A DNA stretch of 64,000 nt from Vampirovibrionales bacterium (GCA_029866025.1 JARXAD010000013.1:62001-126000), one strand, 5' to 3'. Positions 1 to 8,856 are shown, counted from the first letter of the stretch. Program-made: numbers and translations. The notes: generated by a model not told the origin, from the letters alone.

Positions 1-240
1 CAGGGGGCTGGCCAGCTTATTATTAAAAACGAAGTGTTAACCCAGCACTTTGCCAGTGGCCACGATTTTTTACGGTCACTTAAGGCGATTGGGGCTCACA
101 CGCCTTTCCCAAAAGCCACTTCTTCATCGTTACGGCCTGTGTTAAAGGCCACCTCAGGAGGCTTTTCGGTGACCACCCATGTGGCGTGGGTGGTGATGGC
201 TCGTGCTCCCATCGGTTCTACGGAATCGAGGTCGGTGTGA
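1..240 (+). CDS. bioC: BioC C-terminal fragment (malonyl-ACP O-methyltransferase), 5' end outside window
   Basis: The frame is open from base 1 to a TGA at 238-240. It ends with FLRSLKAIGA followed about 35 residues later by TTHVAWVVMARA. This matches the tail of BioC, which in E. coli has a similar RSLKGIGA block followed by a YHLFLGVIAR-like strand. BioC methylates malonyl-ACP to start pimelate synthesis for biotin. The identification rests on this short tail and on the bioD and bioA genes that follow; the methyltransferase motifs lie outside the window. The stop overlaps the bioD start in GTGA, implying translational coupling. Confidence 0.7.
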   Translation, partial: QGAGQLIIKNEVLTQHFASGHDFLRSLKAIGAHTPFPKATSSSLRPVLKATSGGFSVTTHVAWVVMARAPIGSTESRSV

Positions 241-866
241 GAGTGTGCATTACCGGTACCGATACGGATGTGGGAAAAACCCTTGTTTCTAGCTGGCTGT
301 GTTTGCATACGGGCGCTAGTTACTTTAAGCCGGTGCAGTCGGGATGCGTTGACGGGACCGACTCTGACACGGTTAGAAAATTGGCCCAAGTGCCCATTGT
401 TCCTGAAGTGTATAAGCTTCAAGCGCCCTTATCGCCCCATGCGGCTGCCCATGCCGAAGGCATTACTATTGATGACGCCTTGCTGACACTGCCCAGCACA
501 ACGTCCTTGGTTGTGGAGGGGGCAGGAGGGCTGTGGGTTCCCATCAATGCCACAACCGTGTATTTGGATGTGATGGCTCGCTGGCAACTGCCCACCCTTG
601 TGGTGGCACGGACAACATTGGGTACCATTAACCACACCTGCCTCACACTCGAAGCCTTGCGCCATCGGGGGGTTCCCGTGCTGGGCGTCATTATGAACGG
701 CGAGGCGAATGAGAGTAATCGACACGCTATTGAGCAGTACGGAAACACCACCATGCTGGCAAAATTTCCACGATTAGAAAACGTGACGACACAGGCACTC
801 AAGAACATTCCCTTGCCCCAAACCCTTCAGCAAGCCTTGGGAGTATTCAGCCATGGTGCTAATTGA
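237..866 (+). CDS. bioD: Dethiobiotin synthetase
   Basis: The 209-residue product makes dethiobiotin from 7,8-diaminopelargonate, CO2 and ATP in the cytoplasm. The start begins RVCITGTDTDVGKT, which is the BioD P-loop (GTDTxVGKT) directly at the N-terminus. Later KPVQSG and VEGAGGLWVPI are the substrate and second nucleotide-site blocks of the family. The GTG at 237 was chosen over the in-frame ATG at 186 because the P-loop should lie about 5 residues in, GAGGT lies just upstream, and GTG overlaps the bioC stop by 4 bases. Length is close to the usual 220 residues. The 3' end overlaps bioA by 14 bases. Confidence 0.95.
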   Translation: MRVCITGTDTDVGKTLVSSWLCLHTGASYFKPVQSGCVDGTDSDTVRKLAQVPIVPEVYKLQAPLSPHAAAHAEGITIDDALLTLPSTTSLVVEGAGGLWVPINATTVYLDVMARWQLPTLVVARTTLGTINHTCLTLEALRHRGVPVLGVIMNGEANESNRHAIEQYGNTTMLAKFPRLENVTTQALKNIPLPQTLQQALGVFSHGAN

Positions 867-2187
867 AGAAGCCGCCTTGGGCGGCTGGGGGCAGCGGGAT
901 TCGGCGCGGGTGTGGCATCCTTTTACCCAGCACCAGTGGGGGGAATCGCCCATTCCACTAGTGCGAGGGAAAGGGGCTTACTTGTACGATGCCGATGGTA
1001 AAGCCTATCTGGATTTGGTGAGTAGCTGGTGGACCAACTTGCATGGCCATGGGCACCCCGTGTTGGTAGAGGCCATTGCCAGCCAAGCCGCGACGTTGGA
1101 TCATGCCATGTTTGCAGGATTTACCCATCTGCCCGCCATACAATTGTGCGAAGCACTGGCAACGGCGTTACCTGAGGCGCTGTCTCGGTTTTTCTTTTCC
1201 GATAATGGGTCGACGGCAGTAGAAGTGGCCCTAAAAATGGCCTACCAGTATTGGATTCAGAAAGACGAACCTGAGCGTCAGATGTTTTTAGCCTTTGAAG
1301 GAGGCTACCATGGCGATACCTTGGGGGCCATGGCCGTGGGTCGTGGGTGTGGGTTTCACGATCCTTTTTCAACATTATTTTGTGAGGTGCTGATTACTCC
1401 CCATGCAGCCACGTGGGAAAATGACCTTGACGTAGAGGCAAAAGAAGCGGCTGCTTTAAACAAACTGGATGAATTGCTTGAAGCCTACGGAGACAGGATT
1501 GCAGCATTTATTGCAGAACCGCTGATTCAGGGGGCCGGTGGCATGCGAGTGTGCCGACCGGATTTTTTAAACGCCGTGGTGGCCAAAGTAAAAGCCGCAG
1601 GCGTTTTGATTATTTTGGATGAGGTGTTTACAGGCTTTGGCCGAACGGGTACGGATTTTGCCTTGAATCAGCTGGCCTTTGTGCCGGATTTGCTATGTTT
1701 ATCCAAAGGGTTAACGGGGGGCATGATGCCCTTGGCACTCACGGTAGCCACACAAAAAATCTATCACGCTTTTTGGGGAGATTCGATTAGTCAGGCGTTT
1801 TTGCATGGGCATTCCTACACCGCCAACCCCATTGCGTGTGCGGCGGCGTTGGCGTCGTTTCAGCTATTGCAACGTGAGGATTGCATTCAACAACGAAAAA
1901 CCCTAGAGGCTACTCATCACGAAGGTCTTGCTTACTTAAAAGCCGCAGTCTCCAGCCTGTGCGCGCCTCGAATAATAGGCACTATTGCGGCGTGGAATGT
2001 GTTTGATCCTGCCACCGATTATTCTCACCCTGCTGGGAAAACCCTTCGAAAAGCCGCGTTAGCCCAAGGCTTAATTTTACGCCCACTGGGCAATACGTTG
2101 TATTTGGTGCCGCCGTATTGCATGCCTTCCACGGCGTTGCTGCAGGCGTATCATACCCTTGGGCACCTTATGCAGCAGTCCTTTTAG
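853..2187 (+). CDS. bioA: Adenosylmethionine-8-amino-7-oxononanoate aminotransferase
   Basis: This PLP-dependent class III aminotransferase of 444 residues uses S-adenosylmethionine as amino donor to make 7,8-diaminopelargonate, the substrate of BioD. Visible motifs are WHPFTQ near the N-terminus, SSWWTNLHGHGHP, the DEVFTGFGRTG block and LSKGLTGG, whose Lys285 should bind PLP. The length is typical. The gene overlaps the end of bioD and is the last biotin gene of the operon. Its stop lies only 3 bases from the end of the convergent permease gene, with no clear terminator between. Confidence 0.96.
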   Translation: MVLIEEAALGGWGQRDSARVWHPFTQHQWGESPIPLVRGKGAYLYDADGKAYLDLVSSWWTNLHGHGHPVLVEAIASQAATLDHAMFAGFTHLPAIQLCEALATALPEALSRFFFSDNGSTAVEVALKMAYQYWIQKDEPERQMFLAFEGGYHGDTLGAMAVGRGCGFHDPFSTLFCEVLITPHAATWENDLDVEAKEAAALNKLDELLEAYGDRIAAFIAEPLIQGAGGMRVCRPDFLNAVVAKVKAAGVLIILDEVFTGFGRTGTDFALNQLAFVPDLLCLSKGLTGGMMPLALTVATQKIYHAFWGDSISQAFLHGHSYTANPIACAAALASFQLLQREDCIQQRKTLEATHHEGLAYLKAAVSSLCAPRIIGTIAAWNVFDPATDYSHPAGKTLRKAALAQGLILRPLGNTLYLVPPYCMPSTALLQAYHTLGHLMQQSF

Positions 2188-2190
2188 GGG

Positions 2191-3078
2191 TTAGCCCTTT
2201 ACAGCCCCAGACGTCATGCCCGCCATAAATTGGCGTTGCAACAGCAAAAACACCAGTAGGCTGGGAATCATGCTCATGACGGTGCCGGCAGCAATGAGGC
2301 GCCAGTTGTTGCTAAAGGCCCCCTGCAAGTACACCAAACCCACGGGCAGTGTTAGATGATTGTCGTACACTAACGTGAGGCTGGGCCATAAAAATTCTCC
2401 CCAACTGGCCATGAGTGTAAAAATAGCCAACGTGGCCAAGCTGGGCCGTAGTAAGGGAGTGAGCACAAACCACAAGGTTTGCCACGGGGTGCAACCGTCC
2501 AAGCACGCCGCGTCATCCAGTTCTCGAGGTAAGGCCATCAGCGCCTGACGCAAAAAGAAAATACCAAAGCCGCTAATGGCAAAAGGAATGGCCAAGCCCA
2601 ACCATAGTTTAAGAGGCGTCCACCAAGCTTCAGAACCCCCAGAGGCATCGGTGAGTCCCAGAGCGTTGGCTTGCAGTAGTAAGGGAATCATAATGACTTG
2701 AAAAGGAATAAACATGGTGGCCAGTACCAAGGCCATCATGGCACCCTTCCCTTTAAAGGTGCCACGAGCCAAAGGATAGGCGGCCATAAGGCTGAGAATC
2801 AAGTTGAGCCCAATTGCCACAAGTGTAGAGCCCACGCTGTTAAACAAATAGGCTGCCATGGGCAGATTTTGCCATACAGCGGTGTAATGCTCTAATGTGG
2901 GCTGGGTGTGGCCTTGGAGTAGTGCTAGCGCAGAAGTGGGATCAAAAATATTGGCGTCACTGGGTTGAAGCGACGTGAGTACTAACCACCCAAAGGGCAA
3001 TAATGATGCTACTGCCAAAGCACCAATCAGCGTCCATCGGAGGGTTTTTGTAAGGGTGAATTGAGGGCGCGTGCTCAT
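2191..3078 (-). CDS. Carbohydrate-type ABC transporter permease, MalG-like
   Basis: This 295-residue inner-membrane permease has about six hydrophobic segments and belongs to the CUT1 sugar-import type. The cytoplasmic EAA-like loop that docks to the ATPase reads DDAACLDGCTPWQTLWFVLT around residue 190. It overlaps the upstream permease gene by 4 bases, so the two are translated together and should form a heterodimer. No substrate-binding protein or ATPase gene lies in the window, so the substrate cannot be named. A sugar or glycerol-phosphate-type solute is likely from the family. Confidence 0.88.
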   Translation of the reverse strand: MSTRPQFTLTKTLRWTLIGALAVASLLPFGWLVLTSLQPSDANIFDPTSALALLQGHTQPTLEHYTAVWQNLPMAAYLFNSVGSTLVAIGLNLILSLMAAYPLARGTFKGKGAMMALVLATMFIPFQVIMIPLLLQANALGLTDASGGSEAWWTPLKLWLGLAIPFAISGFGIFFLRQALMALPRELDDAACLDGCTPWQTLWFVLTPLLRPSLATLAIFTLMASWGEFLWPSLTLVYDNHLTLPVGLVYLQGAFSNNWRLIAAGTVMSMIPSLLVFLLLQRQFMAGMTSGAVKG

Positions 3079-3965
3079 GAGGCCACCTCATCTCCGGCTT
3101 TGGATACCCACCACTGAAACCACGACAATCCACCGAGCGCTAGCATCAGTAGCAGTCCGGCAGCGCAGGCAGTACCTAAATCCAAATATTCAAAGGCTTT
3201 GCGATACACAAAATACACCCACGTTAGGGTGGCGTTGAGAGGACCGCCATTGGTGAGTACATAAATTTCGGTAAATAATTTTAAGGTGCCAATGGTGCTA
3301 ATCAACAGCACAAAGGCGCCAATGGGGCGCAGATAAGGCAGGGTAACGTGCCAGTGCTGCTGCCAACGATTGGCTCCATCCAGGCTGGCCGCCTCATACA
3401 CGTCTTTGGGGATGCCCTGAAGTTGGGAGAGGTACATCATCATGTAGTAAGCGAGGCCTTTCCACACTACCACAATGGCGACCGCTACCAAGGCCACGGT
3501 GGGAGAGGTGAGCCAATCGATGGCGGGTACCATCCCTCCCGATACAGCGCTTATCGTTTTGTTGAGTAGGCCTTCGCGCGCATACAGCCACTTCCATGCC
3601 AAGCCCACCACTACCATGCTGGTAATGACGGGAATATACACCACCGTTCGGGCGGCCTCTAACCAAGGGCCAACGCCATTGAGCAGCAACGCCATGAGCA
3701 AGGGCACCACCACCATGGGAGGCAGCATCACCAAGGCAAACAGTAGGGTATTCCAAACCGCTTGGCCAAATTCTGCCGAGGTAAAGAGAGCGGCGTAGTT
3801 GCCCAATCCGATAAAGGTGGGTTCATACAGGTTGTGGTGGTAATCGAACAGGCTCATCCAAATGGCTTGAGCCAATGGCCATATAAAAAAAACGGTCATT
3901 AACAGCAATGCGGGTGCTAACATCCAAGCGGAAGACTTACCCCGTGAAAGTGAATTTTTTCCCAT
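3075..3965 (-). CDS. Carbohydrate-type ABC transporter permease, MalF-like
   Basis: This is the first gene of the permease pair (296 residues). The N-terminal segment WMLAPALLLMTVFFIWPLAQ is a typical first helix of the short MalF-like CUT1 permeases. The EAA loop reads EAASLDGANRWQQHWHVTLP, matching the ATPase-docking consensus well. It should pair with the product of 2191-3078. The binding protein and ATPase must be encoded elsewhere, as is common where one shared ATPase serves several sugar importers. The start ATG lies just inside an A/T-rich leader at 3966-4000. Confidence 0.88.
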   Translation of the reverse strand: MGKNSLSRGKSSAWMLAPALLLMTVFFIWPLAQAIWMSLFDYHHNLYEPTFIGLGNYAALFTSAEFGQAVWNTLLFALVMLPPMVVVPLLMALLLNGVGPWLEAARTVVYIPVITSMVVVGLAWKWLYAREGLLNKTISAVSGGMVPAIDWLTSPTVALVAVAIVVVWKGLAYYMMMYLSQLQGIPKDVYEAASLDGANRWQQHWHVTLPYLRPIGAFVLLISTIGTLKLFTEIYVLTNGGPLNATLTWVYFVYRKAFEYLDLGTACAAGLLLMLALGGLSWFQWWVSKAGDEVAS

Positions 3966-4100
3966 ACCGTTTTTTATAGCACCTTAATCATACCCTGTTA
4001 GTATCCCATAGCTTGCCTTTGTGGAGTTAGCTCCTAAGGTGGATAATACAATGTGACGCTTATGGATCACTTCAATACAGGGTTCCCATTGCGATTCGGA

Positions 4101-4322
4101 TCAAGGGCTCATTGGGGCACCTACCAAGTTACCCATAAGGCTGTCATTTACATCGGAAAGAGTCCCTGAAACGCCTTGCCCTAGTTGGCTAAGGCTGGCG
4201 ACACAGGTAATGCCAATGAGTGCTAATAGTAGTGACCACTCCACCAGGGTTTGACCGGTGTAACAGAGGTGTTGCTTTGCCGCAGGGGATGGAACCCGGC
4301 GGAACGCGCTGGTAATACTCAT
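4101..4322 (-). CDS. Small pilin-like protein (Flp/TadE-type N-terminus)
   Basis: The 73-residue product has a basic leader followed by GQTLVEWSLLLALIGITCVA. A Gly followed by four residues and Glu at +5, then a hydrophobic helix, is the hallmark of type IV prepilins, and the short length and QxLVEW pattern fit Flp/Tad-type pilins. Prepilin peptidase would cut after the Gly. A GAGAG stands at suitable spacing before the ATG. A divergent gene at 4516 has the same motif. No Tad secretion genes are in the window, so the assembly partner is unknown. Confidence 0.6.
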   Translation of the reverse strand: MSITSAFRRVPSPAAKQHLCYTGQTLVEWSLLLALIGITCVASLSQLGQGVSGTLSDVNDSLMGNLVGAPMSP

Positions 4323-4438
4323 AGATGCTCAACTCTCGTAAAAAAGGGAAGGCAGTCGCTCTCTCTTGATGATGGTTATTGGATTTATCGGCAAGGCTAG
4401 GGGGTAATTGAGGATAAAAGCAGATTTTATAACCCATT

Positions 4439-4446
4439 GTTACAAA
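4439..4446 (+). promoter_or_regulatory. GTTACAAA motif between divergent pilin-like genes
   Basis: GTTACAAA fits the half-site (G/T)TTACA(A/T)(A/T) known for the cyanobacterial regulator RpaB, an apparent homologue of which is encoded at 19962-20729. It lies about 70 bases upstream of 4516 and about 115 upstream of the gene ending at 4101. The second half-site is poor, so this is only a candidate. Confidence 0.25.
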
Positions 4447-4515
4447 CATGGTTTAACCCTTGAGCAGACGGACGGGTTAGCCGATACCCAAAGGGTGTGA
4501 TGACTGGAGCCCCCC

Positions 4516-4920
4516 ATGATGATTGTTGCCCATACCTTGCGTACCCCCACAAAGCGCCGCCCAAGCTTTGCGGGCCAAACCATGGTGGAGCTGGCCCTGA
4601 TTTTAGGGCTGGTGGTGCTGATGGCCATTGGAGCCTTGGGTACTATGGGCGGTGCGTTAAAGACGGCTTGGAATGGCGAGATGAAGCCCAAGATGGAGGC
4701 CCCTGAGGCGCCCTTGGTGGCGGCCAAGCAAACGGCGCCCACCTTTGAAGAAGCCACGGGCGTGGCCGGCACCCCAGTAACCTATGATATTAGCGCTGCT
4801 AGCGCCGATGCCAACTGGGATGGCAGTGCGTTACAGGCGGGTGCTGTTAATGTGGGTACTGGTAACGGTAACTGTGATCCGTGGCAAACCGACCCCAATG
4901 CCGATGACTTTTGCAATTAA
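4516..4920 (+). CDS. Pilin-like protein with longer C-terminal domain
   Basis: This 134-residue protein begins with a 19-residue basic leader, then GQTMVELALILGLVVLMAIG: Gly, then Glu at +5 and a hydrophobic helix, as in type IV or TadE/Flp prepilins. The part after the helix is about 85 residues and rich in Ala, Asp and Asn, which could form a small exposed domain. GGAG lies 6 bases before the start. It is divergent from the similar gene at 4101-4322. Its stop overlaps the end of the convergent gene at 4917 by 4 bases. Confidence 0.65.
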   Translation: MMIVAHTLRTPTKRRPSFAGQTMVELALILGLVVLMAIGALGTMGGALKTAWNGEMKPKMEAPEAPLVAAKQTAPTFEEATGVAGTPVTYDISAASADANWDGSALQAGAVNVGTGNGNCDPWQTDPNADDFCN

Positions 4921-6578
4921 AGCGTTATTATGGGAGACAATTGCGCCACTTCGCCAAAGCGCTTCCAACCACCCAGTTCTGAATCTTTAGCGGCTATGCC
5001 TTTTAATAGTAAGGCCAAAAATGCCTCATTGTACTGGGTAGGAATGTCTGATTTTTTAATGCCCAGTTCTTTGGTCATAAAGGTAATCATGGGCGGAGTT
5101 ACGGGCAAAGTCTGTATGTCAGGATAGGTTGTATTGTTTTGATAAGCACGATATACACTGCCTCGGTAAGACTCATCCAAGAGGAACACAGAGCCAGTAC
5201 CATGGATTTGCTTATTAACCGAATTGGCTAAACGCCTATCTAGGCTAGTGGAAGAACCGGCCTCTGCGAATAGATTTAGGTTTAGTTGTTTTACATCGGT
5301 ATGGGTTAATTCATACACTTGCTTTGCCTTTTCAAGTGGCAAAGCTGCCAAGTATTTGCGGTAAATATAGTTTTGCGCAGCTGCTTGGCACACTTGTGCT
5401 AGTTTGGAACTTTTTACGTTGGTCAGAGACATCTCCATTACTTCGTTAGCATAGAGAATAGCTCCGCCAGTAAAGGCAGGGGCTTTTAAAAATTTATCCG
5501 AGACGGCTATTTTATAAGCTTGCTCACCATGGAGCGTTGTTAAGGTTGTAGCAACATTGGATCCTACGTGTCCCGTTGTAAAGAAAATTCTGGGAACACC
5601 ACCGCTACCCGTCAAGGCATTTAAGGTCTCGTCCGTAGGGTCATACGCAGCCATGGCTATGGCTAGCGCTGCCAGTTGAGGATTGTTATTGGTAGCCTCG
5701 TTAAAGTTGGCATTATTTAAGGCTGCCAATAAGTTTGCCTTTTTATCATTGGGTATCTTTGCTTCCGTTAATTTGGTTTGCAAGTAGTTGGCTAAAGTAT
5801 CATTGTAAGCAGGGTCATTGGTAACCGAATAATCCTCAATATCATTTCTAGAATGCGGAGCGTCGGGGTGTACTTCTTTGGCAGAGCCATTTAAATTGCC
5901 TACCGTATAATGTGCTGTAAAGCGTGAATACTCTTCGGGACTAATAACACCCGGTATGTCCTTACCGATCGCAAACTCTTGAGGTACTCCGCCGCGAGGC
6001 TGTGCTTCTCCAGGCGCCGCAAACATTAATTTAGAGCCTTTGGTAAAGACACTGGTTGGGTTGGTAATTCGCAAACCCGTATCTGTTATTTCAACACCCA
6101 CAGTAATAGTGTCGGTTAACGTTTTATACTCGCCATCCACCAACGTGGTGTATTTGTTTGACAATGTTGCAGGGCCGCCTACACCATTGATCGTTACACC
6201 CTCTTTAAATGCAATATCCAACACAGAGCTGACGGTGCCATTCGATCCTTGAGTAATAGTTACCACTTGTTTATCTATGGCATCTGCCCATGAATTAACA
6301 TTATCAATCGTGTTGTTAATTTCCTTTGGTTCTTTTGTGCAATTTGTTAAAATGGTAGGAGTTGCGAGCGCCCCTATAGCTAGCAGGGAATTCTTTAAAA
6401 AATCGCGGCGTCTAATCCCAAACTGAGGGGCGGCCTGAGCAGCGGCGTTTTGGTGGCTAAAGGTGATGCTATCGGCAATGGCGGGGGTAAGGCGTTGGTT
6501 AAAGCGGGTAGCGCCTGCGTTAAATTGCCCCAATTGGGCATTGCTCTTAAAGCGAATGGTGGTGGAGTCAGCAACCAT
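4917..6578 (-). CDS. Unknown exported lipoprotein with internal Tat-like signal
   Basis: The 553-residue product is not a recognised family. Residues 56-62 read RRRDFLK, followed by a hydrophobic stretch and LTNC at 77-80, the pattern of a Tat signal ending in a lipobox, so Cys80 is a probable lipidation site. Unusually, 55 residues rich in Asn, Gln and Ala come before the twin arginines. They are either a real leader or a sign that the true start is further in, although no good ATG lies close to the RR. The mature part is Asn/Thr-rich with no cysteine cluster. The gene looks more A/T-rich than its neighbours, suggesting accessory origin. Confidence 0.7.
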   Translation of the reverse strand: MVADSTTIRFKSNAQLGQFNAGATRFNQRLTPAIADSITFSHQNAAAQAAPQFGIRRRDFLKNSLLAIGALATPTILTNCTKEPKEINNTIDNVNSWADAIDKQVVTITQGSNGTVSSVLDIAFKEGVTINGVGGPATLSNKYTTLVDGEYKTLTDTITVGVEITDTGLRITNPTSVFTKGSKLMFAAPGEAQPRGGVPQEFAIGKDIPGVISPEEYSRFTAHYTVGNLNGSAKEVHPDAPHSRNDIEDYSVTNDPAYNDTLANYLQTKLTEAKIPNDKKANLLAALNNANFNEATNNNPQLAALAIAMAAYDPTDETLNALTGSGGVPRIFFTTGHVGSNVATTLTTLHGEQAYKIAVSDKFLKAPAFTGGAILYANEVMEMSLTNVKSSKLAQVCQAAAQNYIYRKYLAALPLEKAKQVYELTHTDVKQLNLNLFAEAGSSTSLDRRLANSVNKQIHGTGSVFLLDESYRGSVYRAYQNNTTYPDIQTLPVTPPMITFMTKELGIKKSDIPTQYNEAFLALLLKGIAAKDSELGGWKRFGEVAQLSPIITL

Positions 6579-7071
6579 GAGATGTCACCCTTACTGTGTG
6601 GCGCCCGCAGGCAACCCGTACCGTTGTTAATGCTAAAAAATGAGAACCTAGAACTGCTATAAACCACGTGAATCTCATTTGTTGCCATGAATGACAATAA
6701 TGAGCTAAGTGGATCGTAACTTTAATTAAACACACCGGCAATAGCAATGGCCCAAGGGGGCAAATTGGTGGTGTACGGGCAACACTTCATAGTGTAAATA
6801 ATGCTGCTAATACCTTTTTTGGAGTTGTTTTGTATATCAAATTTCAGTCACTCTCATATCAAAAGCAACATGGTGCATGCGGCTAAGGGCGTTGGTCTTG
6901 ATGTAACAATTTTGTAATGATTTGGCAGCAAAACCCAGCGCCTGGGTTTAATACACTTGTAAGCACTGCGAACAGAGAATGAGACCTCTGACCGCGTGGC
7001 CAAGAGATTCAGAGACATCACCAGAGACGAATGGGTAGGGATAGACAATCGGCAGAGGGGAACAATCCACA
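6579..7071. other. Intergenic region of 493 bases
   Basis: This non-coding stretch separates divergent genes. It holds A/T-rich sequence at 6660-6850, a pair of GTAA-containing motifs at 6901-6918, and a purine-rich leader with repeated AGAGA-type words at 6975-7060 before the gene at 7072. I see no tRNA, clear terminator or open frame worth reporting. Promoters for both flanking genes are likely here but none is convincing. Confidence 0.5.
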
Positions 7072-7467
7072 ATGGATTGGACGGATTTTTCACACTTTGG
7101 ACGTGGGAACACGCTCAGTTATAACCAAGAAGGCCAACACAAGTTTGGGCCTGGTAATTTTGCACTCTCATTGCTGCAAAACCCAAGCCTTAATGATATT
7201 GGACGCTGTATGTATAACAACCCGGTTACAGGGCTTCCACTTGCTGGTGGCTGTGGGCCTCATCCCTTTGGGGGTGGGTTTGGCGGTGGCGGACTACCCA
7301 TCGGTTATGGACCTCAATTTGGCCCCCAGTATGGCTTAAATGTTGGCGGTTTTTACGGCAATGGTTTCGGCAACGGCGTTGGATTGGGGCCTCAGTGGGG
7401 TTTTGGTAGAACCCACGGTGCCTTAGGACCCGCATTGGATGGCTTAACGGTAGGGCTTCTTTCTTAA
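7072..7467 (+). CDS. Glycine-rich low-complexity protein, unknown function
   Basis: This 131-residue protein has no recognised domain. Its first 40 residues are ordinary (including HKFGPGNF). From about residue 60 it is dominated by Gly, with FGGG, YGPQFGPQYG and similar GF/GY repeats. There is no signal peptide or membrane segment. GAGGGG lies about 12 bases before the ATG. It is followed by the equally low-complexity gene at 7563, so both may encode structural or surface-layer material, but that is a guess from composition. Confidence 0.6.
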   Translation: MDWTDFSHFGRGNTLSYNQEGQHKFGPGNFALSLLQNPSLNDIGRCMYNNPVTGLPLAGGCGPHPFGGGFGGGGLPIGYGPQFGPQYGLNVGGFYGNGFGNGVGLGPQWGFGRTHGALGPALDGLTVGLLS

Positions 7468-7562
7468 CACATTAAAAATAATCCAGAATACTGATTTGCT
7501 CGAGACGAGAGAGACGAGTTACGACAGAGAGTATTGAGAGCAACCACGAGGGAATAGGGATT

Positions 7563-8699
7563 ATGGGCTACGACGATTACAACCAATACCAACGACCCGC
7601 GTATAGTTACGGAAGCCAACCGGCTTGTAACCCGTGCCAGCCAAAATTTTTCGTGCCAGGGCAGGTTTCTTATAAAGCCATTCCAGGCTCACGTGGCCTT
7701 GAAGATCAGGAAATGTATGCCAAGGCTTTTCAAGACTGGTCTCTCAACGATCCGGTACTCTCGCAAATGCCTTGCGTTAACGAGTTTTTCCGACAAGGCT
7801 ATGACACCCCAGGGTTTCCTGGTTTTGGTTGCGGTGGCTCTGGCCAGCCAGGCGGTGGCTATGCAGACGGCGGCCATGCGGGTGGAAGCCACCCCGACGT
7901 CGGACACGCCAATGCAGGCTATTATTACGATAGCCCCCCTGACGAGGCGGGTGCTCATGCAGCTTTTTACGGCAGCCCTTATGTGCAACCCTTTGCACAA
8001 AACACCTGTGCTCCCAACAACTATTACAATGCACCGCCAGTGCCATACCCCTATGGCCCTTCAGCGCCGTGCGCACAAGGAGCTATGAACAACGGACCAA
8101 AAACCCCTGAAGAAATGGAGCATTATTTGAACGAGCAATATCGCATGCTGGAAATTTATGAAAAGCACCAAAAAAGACTTGAAGAACGAGCGGAACGTAA
8201 TACAGGCCATACCAATACTCATGGCAGCATTGGCAACCATGGCGGTGGTCACGGAAACGGCAAACACCTGTCGGATGCCGATGTATTAGTGGAAGCCATG
8301 AAAACAAGCGAAGGTTTTAAAGGCTTTTTACGGAGTCGACTGCAAGAAAAGAGTAGCTTGTTTTTTGAAGGTGATGTGGATACCGACGGTCTTGCACAAC
8401 TAGCCACTGAATATTTCTCAGAAAATCCTGAAGAGCTTCACGGACGTCATCTGTCGGCTACCGAAGTGGAATCCGCATGCTTCCAGTACATTGAACACAA
8501 CAAAGACAACCACTGGAACTGGGATGCCAGTAAAACAGGTGCTCTTGCTGTTGCTGGAGTTGCGGGCGCTGCAACCTTTCTTCCTATTGGTGGATGGGCA
8601 GTACTTCCTGGATTAGTCAGTGCCGGCGGTATCGCTAGTGCGATTGGCATGAAGGATGATTTTGAGTTGAACAAAGGCGATATGGCCAGTATTCACTAA
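7563..8699 (+). CDS. Unknown protein with Gly/Tyr/Pro-rich N-terminus and hydrophobic C-terminal hairpin
   Basis: The 378-residue product is not a known family. Residues 1-180 are rich in Tyr, Pro, Gly and Cys, with a Gly/His/Ala-rich stretch around 98-120. Residues about 185-220 are charged and probably helical (EEMEHYLNEQYRMLEIYEKH). Residues about 240-310 form a folded-looking acidic part. Two Gly/Ala hydrophobic segments near 320-360 could be a membrane hairpin. AGGGATT precedes the ATG. A clear terminator follows at 8749. It may be cotranscribed with the gene at 7072. Confidence 0.65.
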   Translation: MGYDDYNQYQRPAYSYGSQPACNPCQPKFFVPGQVSYKAIPGSRGLEDQEMYAKAFQDWSLNDPVLSQMPCVNEFFRQGYDTPGFPGFGCGGSGQPGGGYADGGHAGGSHPDVGHANAGYYYDSPPDEAGAHAAFYGSPYVQPFAQNTCAPNNYYNAPPVPYPYGPSAPCAQGAMNNGPKTPEEMEHYLNEQYRMLEIYEKHQKRLEERAERNTGHTNTHGSIGNHGGGHGNGKHLSDADVLVEAMKTSEGFKGFLRSRLQEKSSLFFEGDVDTDGLAQLATEYFSENPEELHGRHLSATEVESACFQYIEHNKDNHWNWDASKTGALAVAGVAGAATFLPIGGWAVLPGLVSAGGIASAIGMKDDFELNKGDMASIH

Positions 8700-8748
8700 A
8701 TATTTAACGCAGTACTTCTTTTGTTATTCCCTCCCATACCTACTTACC

Positions 8749-8777
8749 GCCCGGCACTTCCCTCCCGCCGGGCTTTT
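8749..8777 (+). terminator. Rho-independent terminator after 7563-8699
   Basis: GCCCGGC at 8749-8755 pairs with GCCGGGC at 8767-8773 around an 11-base loop, followed by TTTT. It lies 50 bases after the stop codon. Confidence 0.75.
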
Positions 8778-8786
8778 CCTTTGGCC

Positions 8787-8827
8787 GCCCCCGCCAAGGC
8801 GGGCTTTTATAATGAGATCTTGCGTAA
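8787..8827 (+). repeat. Palindrome-TTATA-GCGTAA element, copy 1
   Basis: CCCGCC-AA-GGCGGG forms a perfect hairpin at 8790-8803. TTTATA follows at 8806-8811 and GCGTAA at 8822-8827. The same order recurs at five other plus-strand sites in this window (see findings). Confidence 0.6.
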
Positions 8828-8856
8828 ACAGCCAAACTCTAAGGGGTCAAGCTTGT

